Assembly (NCBI GenBank): GCA_011037195.1
Contig: JAAEAF010000661.1
Location: forward strand, 62,001 to 126,000
Source of the DNA: Triatoma infestans
Lineage: Eukaryota; Arthropoda; Insecta; Hemiptera; Reduviidae
DNA length: 64,000 bases
Reading direction: 5' to 3'
The position numbers were made by a program, and so were the translations under genes. The notes beneath the pieces are model-generated. The model was given only the letters and a program-made list of their open reading frames with translations, had not been told where the DNA came from and did no database searches. Shown here in pieces: positions 1-12,142 of this stretch (the first letter of the stretch is position 1; each line of letters opens with the position of its first letter).

Positions 1-480
1 CAACCGCTTTACTGAGTGAATATATTTTTTTTTGCGACTTACTCAAAAATAGTTTCAGCTTTTTTTTATTTTTTTAACTATATATACCAACAAGGAACTG
101 GAAGTTTTATCTAATACACTTTTCCAAGAAAATTATTATAGGAGGGTGTGGGGCACATTATCATCTTCCCTGTAAGTTCCAAATTCCGTTATATTATACG
201 ATCCTATCATCTGTATAATATATTAATAGAATTAAATGTATTGCCGAGCTTGGAGGAAATCGGTTGGCCGGAAGTGCGACTTTATGAATGAATACGATAA
301 ACTTACAAACGAAGTGAACCTCGATTTTTGGATGTTTTTCAGTTTTTTCGCGATTTTCTCGGAAACGGCTTCATCGAGTTTCCTTAAACTTCCTATACTA
401 TCCACTTAAATATCAAATCGCTTTTATTTAAAAATTTTCTTACTAGATATTTCTAAAAATTATTATTACTTTCTCCTATT
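1..480 (+). mobile_element. TTAC-family fragment, modules only
   Basis: Head and tail are missing. The segment carries the family's module landmarks in order: an AACCGG-like start, a GCGATTTTCTCG stretch at about 349-360, a TTAAACTT landmark at about 385, a GGCCGGAAGTGCGACTTTA match at about 265-283, and the ATCAAATCGCTTTT region. It stops at 480, just before the head of the next copy. The left end is cut by the window edge. Confidence 0.65.
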
Positions 481-484
481 ATTT

Positions 485-1175
485 TTACTTTCTCTTACTC
501 CTAGTAAGAGGAAATGTTGTAATCTTGACAAATTTTCAATACTGAGTTTTCACCGGAAATATACGTTTTGCGGTCTCTCTGGGTCCCAAAAAGTTATTTG
601 TTAAAATCCCTCAACCGAAAGTACCACTGTAGTGAATGATTTTTTTTTTTCCCCAGCTTTTTGTGATTTTCTCGAAAATGGTAGCAAAGATTTTCTTTAA
701 ACTTAGAATATTAACTACAACATATAAAGAGCTGCAGAAAAATTCATTTCAGTGGACTTTTGGGGAATTCGTGGGATTATGTTCCCCTCTAAAGAGCTAT
801 CCTAGTTCATTTATACAATTCTATCATCAAAATAAATTAACAATTAGAATCATGTTGCCAAAATTCCAAGTTTGAAGAAAAATCAGTTGACCAGAAGTGC
901 GTATTTATTTCAGTTTTCTGCAATTTTCTCCATACAAACACCGACAGATTTAAATTTGGTACAGTAACTATAAATACAGAGACCTATCACTTATATTTGA
1001 AACTTTTTTCTGAAAAAGTTCCTTTGAAGAAGTTTAATGGGAGGGAGCGGTTATGTTGTCTTGCAAAGACAAAGAAACATTTTGTAAAAATTATAAGTTC
1101 ATAGAAAATATGTCAATTATAACTGTGTAATTGCAGTGAAAAAAAGTCGCGTGAATATTTCACACCAGATTTGTT
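485..1175 (+). mobile_element. TTAC-family element, near-complete short copy
   Basis: It starts with TTACTTTCTCTTACTCCTAG and a GTAAGAGG hairpin partner. The head phrase TTTTCACCGGAAATATACG follows, then two modules with AACCGAAAGTACC at about 612 and CCAGAAGTGCG at about 890, and a degraded tail (GTGAAAAAAAGTCGCGTGA at about 1136, TTTCACACCAGATTTG at about 1158). It lacks the GT microsatellite. It ends about 77 bp downstream of the transporter exon donor, so it lies in the next intron. Confidence 0.8.
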
Positions 1176-1251
1176 TTAACAAGATAAATTAGTACCAAAC
1201 ACGACAGAAACTAAAAGAAAACAGTAATTATTCCTTAATAAGTATACTTAC

Positions 1252-1451
1252 ATGTACAGTACCATTTGTTGTAATTACAGTATCTAATGGGCATGCGTTA
1301 GGATCAATTTTAGTATGATGTAAACGATGTGTGGCTACCATTTCTGTAATGGCTAAACTTAGACAAAATCTTTGGATATATCCATTGGCTAAAGCAAAGA
1401 AACCCATAAACCCTAACACGTATCTTTGGTTTACTTTCCATCCAGAATTTT
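1252..1451 (-). CDS. SLC17-like major-facilitator transporter, coding exon 2 (partial gene)
   Basis: Internal exon of a probable SLC17-family anion transporter (sialin, phosphate or vesicular transporter type), an integral membrane protein of the plasma or organelle membrane. On the minus strand the acceptor is a CTAAT branch-point match (1477-1481), a run of 11 T and GTTACAG. The donor is GTAAGT, starting at 1251. The exon is 200 nt: two bases finishing a split codon, then 66 codons. It encodes GWKVNQRYVLGFMGFF, continuing into a hydrophobic first membrane segment that ends near LSLAITEMV. A polar loop with the N-glycosylation sequon NGT follows. SLC17 proteins share this arrangement of RY, TM1, a Leu-Ser-hydrophobic-Ala-Ile stretch and a glycosylated loop. 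Later exons are left of the window. The exact subfamily is unresolved, and a generic MFS transporter is the alternative. Confidence 0.72.
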
Positions 1452-1814
1452 CTGTAACAAAAAAAAAAAGAAGAAAATTAGATTTTGTTGATGTTTATAT
1501 GAAAGGTGATTGGCTGAAAGTGGGGGGTCAATTAGATGATTAGGTATTATTATTGTAAATACAGTTTGTAAACTGTAATAAGTAAAAAAATGGAACTGTC
1601 CCAAACATGTAAATACAGTGTTAATTATTTCTTGCGAAACGAAAAATACCAATAAAAACCTTTCTAATTTGTTTGTTAACAAGAAATAATTTTTCTAAAT
1701 AATAATTACACTTAAATGATGAAAATAAAATTGCAACTGTTTATTAGAAACAAGAGTGAGAGAGGGAGTGTGCGATTATTAAGGAGGGCATGAAACGGTC
1801 CATCTTTGTGACAA

Positions 1815-2510
1815 ATACGATCGGGCCAGATTTTCGCAATTCAGTTTTCACCGGAAAGTTTTTTGGGTCCTCTGAGGACGAAAAAAATGTTTTTAGTGAA
1901 TGGCCTGAATGGGTGTCTGTATGTCTGAGTGTTAACACAAAATCTCAGAAAACGAATAGTCGCAGGAACATTAAACTTGGGTGTTCCGCTTAGGTTCTAT
2001 CACTGCATCAGACATGAAGATTTCGAGCAAAATCTATCAACCGGAAGTGCGACATTACGGAAAGTTTTTTTTTCAGTTTCTCCCGATTTTCTCCAAATCG
2101 GCTCCAACGATTTTCTTTAAACTTCACATACTATCTATAACATAAATAACTAAGCATTTCCTGAGAAAATTTATTTTCAGGGGGTTTCTAGAGGAATAGT
2201 AGCGTTATGCTTCCCTATAAAGTACCACTTCAGTATAATATATGGTTTTACCACCTACATAATATTAATATACATTAGAAGTATTGATAGAATTCTAAAT
2301 TTGAAGAAATTTGGTTAGCCGGAAGTGCGATTTATAGAATAGATTTTTGAGTTGTTTGAAATTTTCTGGGTAACGACAAACGCGATTCCTTTAAACTTGG
2401 TATTCTAATTGCACAGTTAATAGCGTATTACTTCTGTTTGAAAGATCTTTCCACAAGTAATTATTTTGAATAGTTGCGCGGAATTTTATATTACGTAGTT
2501 GGTTAATGTT
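1815..2510 (+). mobile_element. TTAC-family element, head hairpin lost
   Basis: The terminal ACTTTCTC hairpin is missing. The rest of the head is present (TTTTCACCGGAAAGTTTTTTG, then AATCTCAGAAAACGAA), followed by two modules with CAACCGGAAGTGCGACATTA at about 2039 and GCCGGAAGTGCGATTTATA at about 2317. The end merges into an 80-bp block at 2510-2600 that recurs in inverse orientation at 15.2, 47.4 and 51.3 kb. Confidence 0.72.
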
Positions 2511-4800
2511 TTTAGAACGCTCTGCTGGGTCATAATGTAATCATCGCTTCCCTATCTACCTTTGATTAGTAGGTTAATACTTAACCCCCACCACTTTTTC
2601 ATTTTTATATAGATTATTAAAAGGAGTAAATCGTTTGAATGTTTTCCATCAGAATTTTTTAATTTTGTTCATTATATTTTAGGAATATTATCCTTACCTT
2701 GAAATTTCTTTAATTGAAAAATGCTAACCCTGCGTTTCCTTTTAATCACTAGTCAGTAAAAAAGAGAATAATAAAGATAAAAATACAACTTTATTTACTG
2801 ATTTTTAAAGGAATTTAAATTCTACAATTGTTATAGAAAAATAAAATTATTCAACTTCTGAGACCTTCATTTATAGTTTATTAGGTAAAAAATAAATAAA
2901 ACACACAGAGGTCGTTGTACACATTTTAGAGACGCTTTCTAAAATACCTTGTTTTTCCTATTGTACTCGAGACATAAATAAAATTAATTTTTTTATGGCG
3001 GCGCGATTTAGAATGGCTGGCCATGCATGGAGTAGGGTAACAAAAATTTATTTTAGTGCTATTTAATTTATAGAGATTTAGTAAATGATTACAGTTACAA
3101 ATTCAGATATTTTCCATTAAATGTCACTCTCAATGCTGGTAATATTGATACTAAGTTGATGTAGGTCTGTTAATTTTGATGTGTTATCTATTGAAACTAT
3201 GTATAATAATTTAGTATCCGCTATTCACGATACTTTTAATAAATTAGTATTGTTTCAATTTAAAACAAAATCGCATGTTAGAACCCTGGTATGACTTGGA
3301 TTGTGCAGATCACAAGTTTTGAAAGAGATGAAGCTCTCTAAATAAAATAAGTTGTTAGGAATGTTTTTCTTAATGAAGAGAAAAAAATATGTTGAATGAG
3401 TTAAAAATAAAAAAGAAACCATTCACCGTATCTATACTAGAAAAACTTGATGGTAGTAGCAATAGAAACTTGAAGAGTAGTACTTTTTGTATATTTATTT
3501 TCCTGATTTGATTATCTACTTCTTTTTATCATTTGTGTGTAATCTTTTGTAGTATAGCAGTATTTTGTAGTATAGGACGCTGTACATAATTCAATAGAAT
3601 ATACAATTTGCACCTCCTGGTGGGAATTAAGGGAACTAAAGATTTAATAAAATTTTACTTTTAGAGTATTTTTTCCATTAGAACTGGGAGAGTTGTAATA
3701 AGAGAAAGTTGTGTGAGTGTTTCTCACGAGACTAATTTTTGCTTATTTTTTTTTAATTTTAAAATATTTTCCCATTTCAATTTTTTGGATGAATTTTAGC
3801 CCAAAAAAAGCCTTAATTTATATAAAGTTTTTAATAGCTAATAAAATCATAACATAGTAATTTATTTTTTATTCCAGTTTTCTTTTTTGATAAATGATTA
3901 CGCAATTGTATTTACATAATGATACTGTCAACGTGTTTAATGTGCGGTCCCCTTTTGCCCAATATATACGAATGTATATGTGTACAACGAATATATGTCC
4001 TGGAGTTTAGTACAAATTCGAAGATTGAACAAAATTTATCTATACGGTGTAATAACAATTTTTTTTTTTAAACAGAATAACAGAATGGATTTAGTGTCAG
4101 TAACTTTGTTTTTTTAAACAGAATTAAGAATTAACAGAATGGATTTAGTGTCAGTAACTCTTTTATGTTTTATAAATTTTATTTATTAATTCACTGAACT
4201 GGACATTTTGACCTAATAAGGTCAATGAGCTATTCAACATATTTAGATCATGTGAACTGTTATTAATAAAGAAATCTGTACATATTTAAATATCCATTCT
4301 TTGGGGGAAAAAGATCTTTGCAATAATTTAATTTATAAGAGTATTGTGGACAGTCTGGAAGAAGTTTGTTAAAATCAGTGATGGGATTTAGGCAATAAAA
4401 TAATTGACAAACATAAAACTGTTTAAAACTGAAAATAGATAGTATAATCTATGATGTCAAATATTTCATAACTAATTAAATAATAATAATAATGATGATG
4501 CTGAACAAAGCTGTAGGTCGACCGAAATATCTCGAAATGTTAAACCTCTAAATGAGTGCGCTAGGAGCGATGTACATTCAAAGGCATTATAATAAGATTT
4601 TGGTAAACATTGCTTGATTACTTAATATTCTAGCTCGCAATTAGTGTTTTCAGTTCCTGCTTGGTTTATTTTATTTTTTATTAAAAGCTTTTTGAAGAAA
4701 GAAATATCTTTTGTAAGCACAGAATTTATCCTAAGTTACAAGGTAACAACACTATAACAGTATTTTGAACGTTTATCTACTGGGCACTACTTTCACTAAA
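2511..4800. other. AT-rich intronic DNA without recognised genes
   Basis: The first about 90 bases are the secondary TTAC-associated block (GAACGCTCTGCTGGGTCATA). Beyond that I see AT-rich sequence with homopolymer runs, no convincing coding potential on either strand and no element ends that I recognise. A 54-bp tandem duplication lies at 4079-4159. Confidence 0.4.
4079..4159 (+). repeat. 54-bp local tandem duplication
   Basis: AACAGAATGGATTTAGTGTC followed by AGTAACT occurs at 4079-4105 and again at 4133-4159, separated by an AT-rich spacer that also contains AAACAGAAT. The two 27-base cores are identical, so the duplication looks recent. Confidence 0.8.
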
Positions 4801-5170
4801 GTCAGCTGTAGTTCCTCCAATTAAGAGGTTCAAGTAAATGGTGTCGATCAATTAAGAACGGTGAGTTTATTATACAATTTTTATTTTAGGTTATTTTTCG
4901 TTACATGGGAAATACTGTTCTTTTTAGAGAGCCGGCTCATTGGATCAGGACCCTTAACAAGAACCCAATTGAGCCAGGCGGCTCGCGAACTAAGTAACAA
5001 TAATGACCGGAGTATCTATTCTAACGGGTACTCTTTGGATATAGATATTGTGTTTTCAGGTTTCATTTTTATATTTCTGGGAATTTTAAGGACATACTGC
5101 ATATTTCGACTGAGCCGGTCATAACAGTGACCCGGTTCTTAAGATCCGGCTCGATCGCGAACGACACATG
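4800..5170. other. Unrecognised GGCTC/CCGG-rich segment with inverted motifs
   Basis: A less AT-rich island with repeated GAGCCGGCTC-like words (4928, 5113, 5148) and opposed GACCGG / CCGGTC words. A similar GTGACCGGCTAT plus TGGTTCTTTTACTTAATTGA stretch occurs near 15890. This could be the decayed terminal region of a DNA transposon. No coding sequence is evident, although a chance open frame spans 4861-5124. Confidence 0.25.
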
Positions 5171-5790
5171 ACTAGTTCATACGAGAATCACTTAGGAACT
5201 CTGGAGGTTATCTCTTGCGTGAAAATTTTGAAATTGATGCTCAAACTTCTCTTCCCTTCAAAGCATTGTCGTGCCCGAATTTTTTTTGGGGGGGGCTTGA
5301 AGAAGAATCAGGAAGTTAGTTACACATGGCTAAATCGTATAAATAAGTTGGCTAATCGTATAAATAATTTAAACCACATTAGCAGCCAAAAAATTGGTTT
5401 TTCTTTAAAGAGTGTGTAGAAGAGGCTGATATGCCAGCTGGGTGGGTATTCTGCGCAAATGACAAAATTTAAATTATTCACTAATTGGAATCGTCATTAA
5501 TTTGAAATATTTATATAGTTAAATAATTGTGCACGAATATTAAAACATTACCTCTCTTGTTGTATAAGGTATAGACTCCAAGGAGAAAGCTATTTTATCT
5601 CTTTGGAATTATAATTGGTTTATGTAAAACATCCTTTCCATATAATAAGGATACACTTATGCGAATGTTTATTTAAACACCATGTCCGTTTAATAGTCAG
5701 TTTAAACAAGTTTTTTTAGTGAAACGAAATTTTAGTGAAAACGACACCATGGCTGCTACGTCAGATGGCGGTCAATGTATATCTATCTAC
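5171..5790. other. AT-rich intronic DNA, nothing recognised
   Basis: I see no repeat landmark of the main families, no splice-flanked coding segment and no RNA gene here. A short duplicated phrase AATCGTATAAATAA occurs at about 5334 and 5354. Confidence 0.35.
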
Positions 5791-5791
5791 C

Positions 5792-6470
5792 TTTTACTTT
5801 CTCTTATTCCTGGTAACAGCAAGTATTGCGATCTTGCCAAATTTCCGAAATACTTGTTCTCAGGTCAAGTTTTTGGCGAATTGTTTATATGTGACTGTGT
5901 GAGAACAAAATATCTCAAAAAAGGGAAAATCGTAGGAAACTCGAACATGGTGTTCCGGTTAGATACTGCTAGCTTAACTGAAGTTTTGGCGAATTCATCT
6001 ATCGAAAGTGGAACTTAACTGAATTTTTTTTTACAATTATTCGCGATTTTCTCGAAAAATACTCCAACGTACACTTCATATACTATCTACTAACATAAAT
6101 AAATGAAATAAAATATAGCTATCACTTTTTTTGAAACATTTTCCTGGGAAAATAGATTGGGGGGGGGGGGTTCTGTGGAACAGTAACGTAAAGCTTTCCT
6201 CTAAAGTATACAATATTCTGTACAATGTATGGTTCGGCCATCTATATAATATTATACAATAGATGCATTGACACAATTCCCAATTTGAAGGAAATTAGTT
6301 TACCGGAACTGCGACTTTACAGAATAGCATTTATGGAATTTCCTCGATTGCGAATATTACGATTTCCTTCAAACTTGGAATATTAATTGCACAGATATAC
6401 AAACGTATCAATTTTATTTCTAACATTTTTCTAAAAATAAAAAACTGTTTATAATTGGTTTTGAGAAATC
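5792..6470 (+). mobile_element. TTAC-family element, head intact, tail lost
   Basis: It begins TTTTACTTTCTCTTATTCCT, followed by a head resembling other copies (GCGATCTTGCCAAATTTCCG) and the ACAAAATATCTCAAAAAAGG phrase. The first module starts with a diverged CATCTATCGAAAGTGGAAC. The GCGATTTTCTCGAAAAATAC landmark is at 6040. A run of ten G at about 6161-6170 sits at the module's usual G-tract position. A second module starts with TTACCGGAACTGCGACTTTA near 6300. The tail is missing. Confidence 0.75.
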
Positions 6471-7234
6471 TTAGACGATAACATTCAAATGTATTCGCTC
6501 AAATTTTACAATTACCTGTTTTTCGCACTATTTATCGGCGGCACTAAAATGAAGTTTATCTTTATTTTGCCTTGAATTCTTCACATTATATTTTAATATA
6601 AAGTTTCGAAGCGTTTCTAGAAATATTTTAATCCCATTTCTGTAGCTAAAATGCATATTGCGACAATAATACTAATAATAATAATAATAGAGCATTTATT
6701 AATAGAATGGAATAAATTTATTTCTGGATATAAAGTAGTACAAATACTTGTCGCAGAGAGTTGGAATTAATTCAATATGCAATTTAGACAATATTTCAGA
6801 TTAAATACATGAAAAAGAAAAGAAAATCTAAACACTATACACAAGAAAAATAAATAAATAAAGTTCAAAACCATTAAAACCTTAAATGTTGACAAAATTA
6901 TACATAATTCTCCGTTAAACCAATAAAGGACCAATAAATTAAAATGAAATACTTTTTTTTCTCCCTCTCTTGCGCCAAAGACTGGATAATACAACATAAG
7001 AGAAAGTAAGACTTAAAAAGAAAACATAAATGACTGAATTCTAGGGATATCCGTACTTGTTGTGGCCCTCTTACTACTACATATGTTAATGAAGTAAAAT
7101 TAGTTAATTTTTATCATCTTATTAGATTCATACAACAGTTACAAAATGAAAAAATACTATTTACTTTATGAGTATCAGTTAATAAATAACAGATCAGCTA
7201 TATTCTCTTGGATCACATATTCTGAAAGGTATCT
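6471..7234. other. AT-rich spacer before the LINE 3' end
   Basis: Mostly low-complexity AT DNA with a short (AAT)n-like run near 6667-6688. Part of the right side may be 3' UTR of the LINE on the minus strand, but I cannot place its end. Confidence 0.3.
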
Positions 7235-7742
7235 ATCTCTAGGATCTGAAAATCTCGAACGCAAAAAGAAAGTGGGCTAAATCACTGTTGCCATTATTAC
7301 AAAATTGTCATACACTCTCAGGAAAAATATCAATTTTGTTTAAGCCAATTTTCAAAGAGAATCATTTTTAATTCGCCAATCTAAGTTGTGCGACTACTCT
7401 TAATTTTTCTGTACTACAAATTAATTCTAAATAAGATTCCGCTGATGGCTCTAGTACACTTATTTTTCTGTAAAACTTATTGAAGGAAGATTTTACAGCA
7501 AAATCAACGTCACAACTAAACAAGTGATTTTTATAAGAGGCAATCAAGTCATTTTTATACTTTAATATATCAGTTACATTCGAAATTGTGATTAAATGTT
7601 CATAACCAATTACATTTAAATGAGTCCGCAAAACAGATACCCAATTAAATGGTAATGTAAAATTAGATTCTAATTCTAATAGCCTTGAGAAACACGATTT
7701 CGGGAGTCGGTCATCAGACATGTTTAGATAGCAACCCACCAA
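7235..7742 (-). pseudogene. LINE ORF2 C-terminal region remnant
   Basis: An open frame at 7742-7368 (KSCFSRLLELESNFTLPFNW and onward) continues the post-RT region. Further down, about 7315-7245 reads FCNNGNSDLAHFLFAFEIFR, which fits the C-terminal Cys/His knuckle (C-x-C...H...C) of LINE ORF2 with one Cys lost. It ends with TAG near 7244. Confidence 0.6.
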
Positions 7743-7866
7743 CCAATAGCTCTTTTAAAAATTCTTAACTTAATATGAGTCCGGCCATACTCTAGTCTGA
7801 TATAGGCACTTGGCACATTAGGGAGGACTTTCAAAATGTACTTAAAGAATTTTAATTGTCCTCGCT

Positions 7867-9040
7867 CTAATATATCTCCGTACAGGCAACCCAAAACTCC
7901 GCTACCATATAAAGCAACACTCTCACTACAGAATCAAACAACTGGCATTTACTATTCCAGGAATCAGACCTACTTGATTTTAAAATATTTCGAACAGATG
8001 ATTGAGCTATATAAAATTTAGAGAGAAAATACTTTGAGGCCAGGTAAAACTTTGCTGAAGTGGAGAATGGTACACCTAAATAAATGACTGAATTTACAAC
8101 TTGTATTTTAGATTGACCAAACAAGAAGCTCCGTGTTTTCCTTGCTCTATCCCCTCTAAAAGTAGGTACCACATAGGTTTTCTTAGTATTCACAGTAAGA
8201 GAGTTAGCTTGACAGTAGTCTTTAAGAGTATTTAAATTTGATTGGACTTCCCGCTCAGAAGATGCTAACAAGACAATGTAATCGGCATAAAGGATCATTA
8301 ATAGGTCACGATTGTTTCCAATACATACGCCCTGTACACCATTAGTTTTGAAGAACTCCAGAATATTCGCCAAATAAAGGGAAAATAATAAGGGGCTAAG
8401 AATTTCCCCCTGCAACACCCCTTCCGAAACAGTGATTTCCTTAGATAGGAGGTCGTCATCAGAGATTGTAAGTGTTGCGCCATCATACAAATATAATTAT
8501 TCTTATAATTTTGCAGCTAATGCCTAGCAAATACAATTTATGCCACAACTTTTCGTGACAAACCGAATCAAAAACACGTTGAAAATCTACAAAAATGCCG
8601 AAAACGTATCTTTCTTTAACCTAAGATTTATACTAATTGCGGCACATAAGATGAAAATGGCGTCCCGACAACCTCTTCCTGAACGAAAACCCATCTGCTA
8701 TTCAGGTATAAGCTGCCTGCCTTTCACCCAACCTATTAACCTTTTATAAATGATAGCTGTGAAGATTTTCGTTATGGCGTTAATGATAGCTATTCCTCTG
8801 TAATTTCTCTTGTCTAACGGGTCACCCTTATTGTGCAAGAGCTTTAACTTTATTTTGTGCCAGTCTGAAAGAAAACTTCATCTCACATTCGGTTAAGCAA
8901 GTTTAACAAGTAATGCGCCTTAGGAGGAGATAAATTTTTGAAACATTCATTTGGAATTAAGTCCAAACCAGTAGCTTTTTTGTTTTTAGATTGGTTAATA
9001 CTAACAAGAAGCTCGTCTAACGCCTTTGGCACTTTCTAGA
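7867..9040 (-). pseudogene. LINE ORF2 reverse transcriptase remnant
   Basis: Finger motifs lie at about 8870-8700: GDPLDKRNYRGIAIINAITK, then a MGFRSGRG block. The palm at 8490-7867 has GVLQGEILSPLLFSLYLANI and YADYIVLLA. In this last motif the second catalytic Asp of YADD is replaced by Tyr, so this copy is catalytically dead. SLTVNTKKTYVV and VIYLGVPF (thumb region) follow. A stop after the first finger block and a missing residue in the catalytic box show long decay. Confidence 0.88.
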
Positions 9041-9095
9041 TCCCGAACCAAACAGCAGTAACTGCTTTTTGTAACCAGTTACAAAATATCAGTAA

Positions 9096-10370
9096 CTACT
9101 TTTGGGGCATAGTTAAAAAATAAAGTTGCCCCCATTCCTCTAGTGGGATCGGGCATTTACCATTTCTCCTTCCACGAAATAGACTCACGCCCCTCCAAAA
9201 TTCAGAGGAATTTCTCGTATCTCTCAAGGCTAGCTTAATATTCTCAAAATAAATATCCTTAGATTTTATAATTAGGTGTTTGTATTTCTTTTTCAAATCG
9301 TTATATAACTGTTTAAAATCATTTTTAAAAGAGGTCTTCTTACAAATTTTAATCAAACTATTTAACTCTTTTTTAGCATTAGCACATTCGACAGTATACC
9401 ATGGATTACGTGTATTAGTGTTAACGTAAATAACAATTGGCAATCAACAGTAGCATTGTATATTGTAGCATACAAATTATTGAAAACATCGATGTGTCAC
9501 CACTCCAAAGTAAATATAGTTATTAATTTGCATATAAGAGAAAAAATTCGCTAATTTAAGAGGGTCCCTATCCACTACTGTAATACTACTATTTCTACTA
9601 TTACTACTCTTAATTAAGTGATTTTCAGACAATTTAAGTTGCAAACTACAGAAGAAATGATCAGATATACCTGGTACATTTTGAATTTCAAAATAAAAAG
9701 TAACTTGCAGTGTACCAGTGCAGATCCAGACAAGGTCCACAGTACTGCAACCCTGCTGGCTAACAAAAGTAAAATTCGAAGGAGAATCACTTAAAGATCT
9801 TCCGTTACACAAGAACAAACACACTCTTCCATCATTTGTATTAACTGAAAGCCTCTCACATTTCTCACTTTATCACTAACACTTCTCGCACCAGTAAGCG
9901 ATGAATATTGGGAAATATCTTCCTCCAAAGAATTCAGGTCACCGACCCTGGTATTTAAGCCCCACCGATAATCAAGTTATGATGACTATTGCAACTTATA
10001 GAAACGCATATATCAGCATATAACATTTCCAATGACTGGTTCTCCTGAGTACCAGGTTTCAAATAAACAAAGCCCAAAATAAATTTGCCTCTTCAAAATT
10101 TAACTGCAAGAAGATTGAATACTCCTTAGAGAGGATAACATTGATTTTTGGGCATAGAGTTCTATTATCAATATATTAATCCTCCACTGGCACGGCCTTT
10201 AGGATGATGCTTAGGTGTCCTGTACACTTCATAATCTTTAACAAATAAGGAAGGGTGGGTTTATTCAAATAAATCCATGTCTCGCAGAGGCAAATGATCT
10301 TGTGTTGAAATAGAGTTTCAATTTCAGAAGAATCCAGAGGAAGACAAAGTCCGAAATCCATAAACATTCC
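9096..10370 (-). pseudogene. LINE ORF2 endonuclease and linker remnant
   Basis: The N-terminal endonuclease shows IICLCETWIYLNK (about 10300-10262), matching the catalytic Glu region of LINE AP-type endonucleases. A C-terminal endonuclease part at 9824-9477 has LFLCNGRSLSDSPSNFTF and GCSTVDLVWICT, followed by GISDHFFCSLQL, the conserved Ser-Asp-His. The linker at 9443-9096 reads NPWYTVECANAKKELNSLIK, typical of the segment before the RT. Frame changes and stops separate these pieces. The enzyme nicked target DNA to prime reverse transcription. Confidence 0.75.
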
Positions 10371-10629
10371 AAAACCCTATTCGCATAAAATTGGTTTCTA
10401 AGTTCTGTATTCGTTTTTTGGATCCGAGGCGGGTTTTTTGGGTTTAAAAAAGTTTCAATTTTATGAGATTTGACACGCTTAAGTTTCCTTTTACGGTCTA
10501 ATTTCTTTATCGATTGTTGACTGAGAGTTGACTTATCAGTATCATAAGCAACATTTACATCAGTTTCCTCTTCATTTGATTCTGAAATATCTCGAGCCCT
10601 CAGGTTATCCGAATCAAAGACTATAAAAT

Positions 10630-11383
10630 ATTATAAGACTTTATTACCACGACTTTAGAACCATCTTCTTGCCTAGCTAGTACTCGGCCATTATTATATC
10701 AAATATGTTTCAGTTTCCCTATTCCTTAACCTCTACCTCTTTAAAATAGGCTATAAGAATGTTTACCCATTTCTTCAAAAATTAGATGTCTGATTATGCT
10801 CTGAGATATCTCGGAACATAGACGACTTGAGTAAATCTCTTTTAGATTTAGCCAGATTTATAAATTCCCTCATATCAGAATTCTTAATGAAATTCAAAAT
10901 TATTACAGGATGTCGATTACTCACTCTATTTTATTCTGAAACAACCATCAACTTTTGAATGAACAAATTGAAAGCCGATCTTATTAGAGATTTCAGAAAT
11001 TTTCCTTATAGGGTACTTTTTAAGTTCTGATTTTATTGGATTTAACAAAATAATGTATTTCATCAGAGAACTCATATTTTCTAATCTTTGTGTTAAATGG
11101 GCATTTTTCTTCTTCAGACTATTCCACATTCTTCCCTTAGTTTGCTAACTTCATTTTTAATAGTAATAAATCCAGTAATTAGATAGTTTTCAATTTTTGT
11201 CACACATTTGTTTATAGTTTCTTTTTTATTTTTAGGCGAAGATACGTCTTTTGATATAGATTCAAACATATATTCGATACGTGCTTGAAAAGAATTAGGG
11301 CTCATCCCGCTTGCACTCGGGTTTGAGTACATTACAGCAATATTATTCTCGCTATCAACGTTTGTGATTTTGTTGAGCGACAT
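10630..11383 (-). pseudogene. LINE ORF1 (RNA-binding, coiled-coil) remnant
   Basis: The likely start is the Met at 11383 (MSLNKITNVDSENNIAVMYS), because sequence upstream is low-complexity. A heptad-like segment (TIKNEVSKLREECG) runs to 11114, where a frameshift moves the reading to the overlapping frame at 11129 (LKKKNAHLTQRLENMSSLMK). This is the coiled-coil to conserved-domain junction usual in LINE ORF1. A C-terminal-domain-like part (RHPVIILNFIKNSDMREF, SKRDLLKSSMFRDISEHNQ) lies at about 10910-10780, followed by LARQEDGSKVVVIKS. ORF1 proteins bind element RNA in the cytoplasm. It is inactivated by at least one frameshift and stops. Confidence 0.7.
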
Positions 11384-12142
11384 CTGATTAGAATTTAAAT
11401 AAGAGATATTACCTTGCCAATTTGAGGGGAAAAAATAAATAAATAATTTGTAAAATGTAAAGAAAAAGAAGAAAAGAGAGAAAAATATAATTAATTTCAA
11501 AATCTGTCAATAAATTTTTCTTTACACAACATGCATAGATTTTGTAAGGAAATTTTTAAAATCCACTAAAAGGAAATGACTATGAAATTTAAATTAATTA
11601 CATTATATATTTCAGAAATGACGAAAATTACAAATTATATTTAATTATGTTTCAAAAATTAGAAATTACGAAGAGAATGTAAACTGTTATTTTCATGAAC
11701 AGCAGATAAATTAGAAACAATGAAATAAGTTTTATTTTCCAAAACACAGCGTCTCTAACAAAATATACTGGCTCTCTCCCCACCACTTCACAATATACTG
11801 CACACAGCTTATAAATTTTAATAAAATTAATAATATTCTCTTGCAGTTTCCTGAAAAACTGTTCGATGGATTTACTTGAAAATTTATCAATTTATATTTT
11901 TATGATAAACTCACAATATACAAAAAATTCAAGTCACAATTCCCAATAAAACGCACTTTTATAGGAAAAAAATCACGAGCACTAATATACGATGTTAACT
12001 GTTCAACTGACAGATTCCAACTCGAAGCCTTTATTAATTACAACATAATTACATAAACACAAAAAGAAAAAATGAACAGCGCAAAACATGGATGTATTCC
12101 GACTGCCGAGTTGTTGCCTTACTATTTCGGTTATTGTACCGA
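11384..12142. other. LINE 5' flank, AT-rich
   Basis: Sequence upstream of the ORF1 start on the minus strand. It may include the LINE 5' UTR, but no promoter or 5' end could be fixed. No other gene was seen. Confidence 0.3.

Larger units (their letters stand above)
7235..11383 (-). mobile_element. Non-LTR retrotransposon (LINE), near full length, decayed
   Basis: A minus-strand element with ORF1 at about 11383-10630 and an endonuclease / reverse transcriptase ORF2 at about 10370-7235, both broken by stops and frameshifts. Domain order is coiled-coil ORF1, apurinic-type endonuclease, linker, reverse transcriptase and a C-terminal Cys/His region. The clade is not certain: ORF1 with a coiled coil and conserved C-terminal domain plus EN-RT fits several groups (CR1/L2/Rex-like or jockey-like). 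No clear poly(A) or target duplication was found. It sits inside the transporter intron on the same strand as the gene. Confidence 0.85.

Noticed and set aside
5719..6018. 99-codon open frame as a gene
   Set aside because: Most of it is a TTAC head and module; the frame is not conserved in other copies.
7836..8021. Plus-strand frames over the LINE
   Set aside because: They are antisense shadows of the reverse transcriptase on the minus strand.
11384..11500. Upstream Met extending LINE ORF1
   Set aside because: The added residues are a low-complexity Phe/Lys stretch from an AT-rich tract; the Met at 11383 fits ORF1 better.
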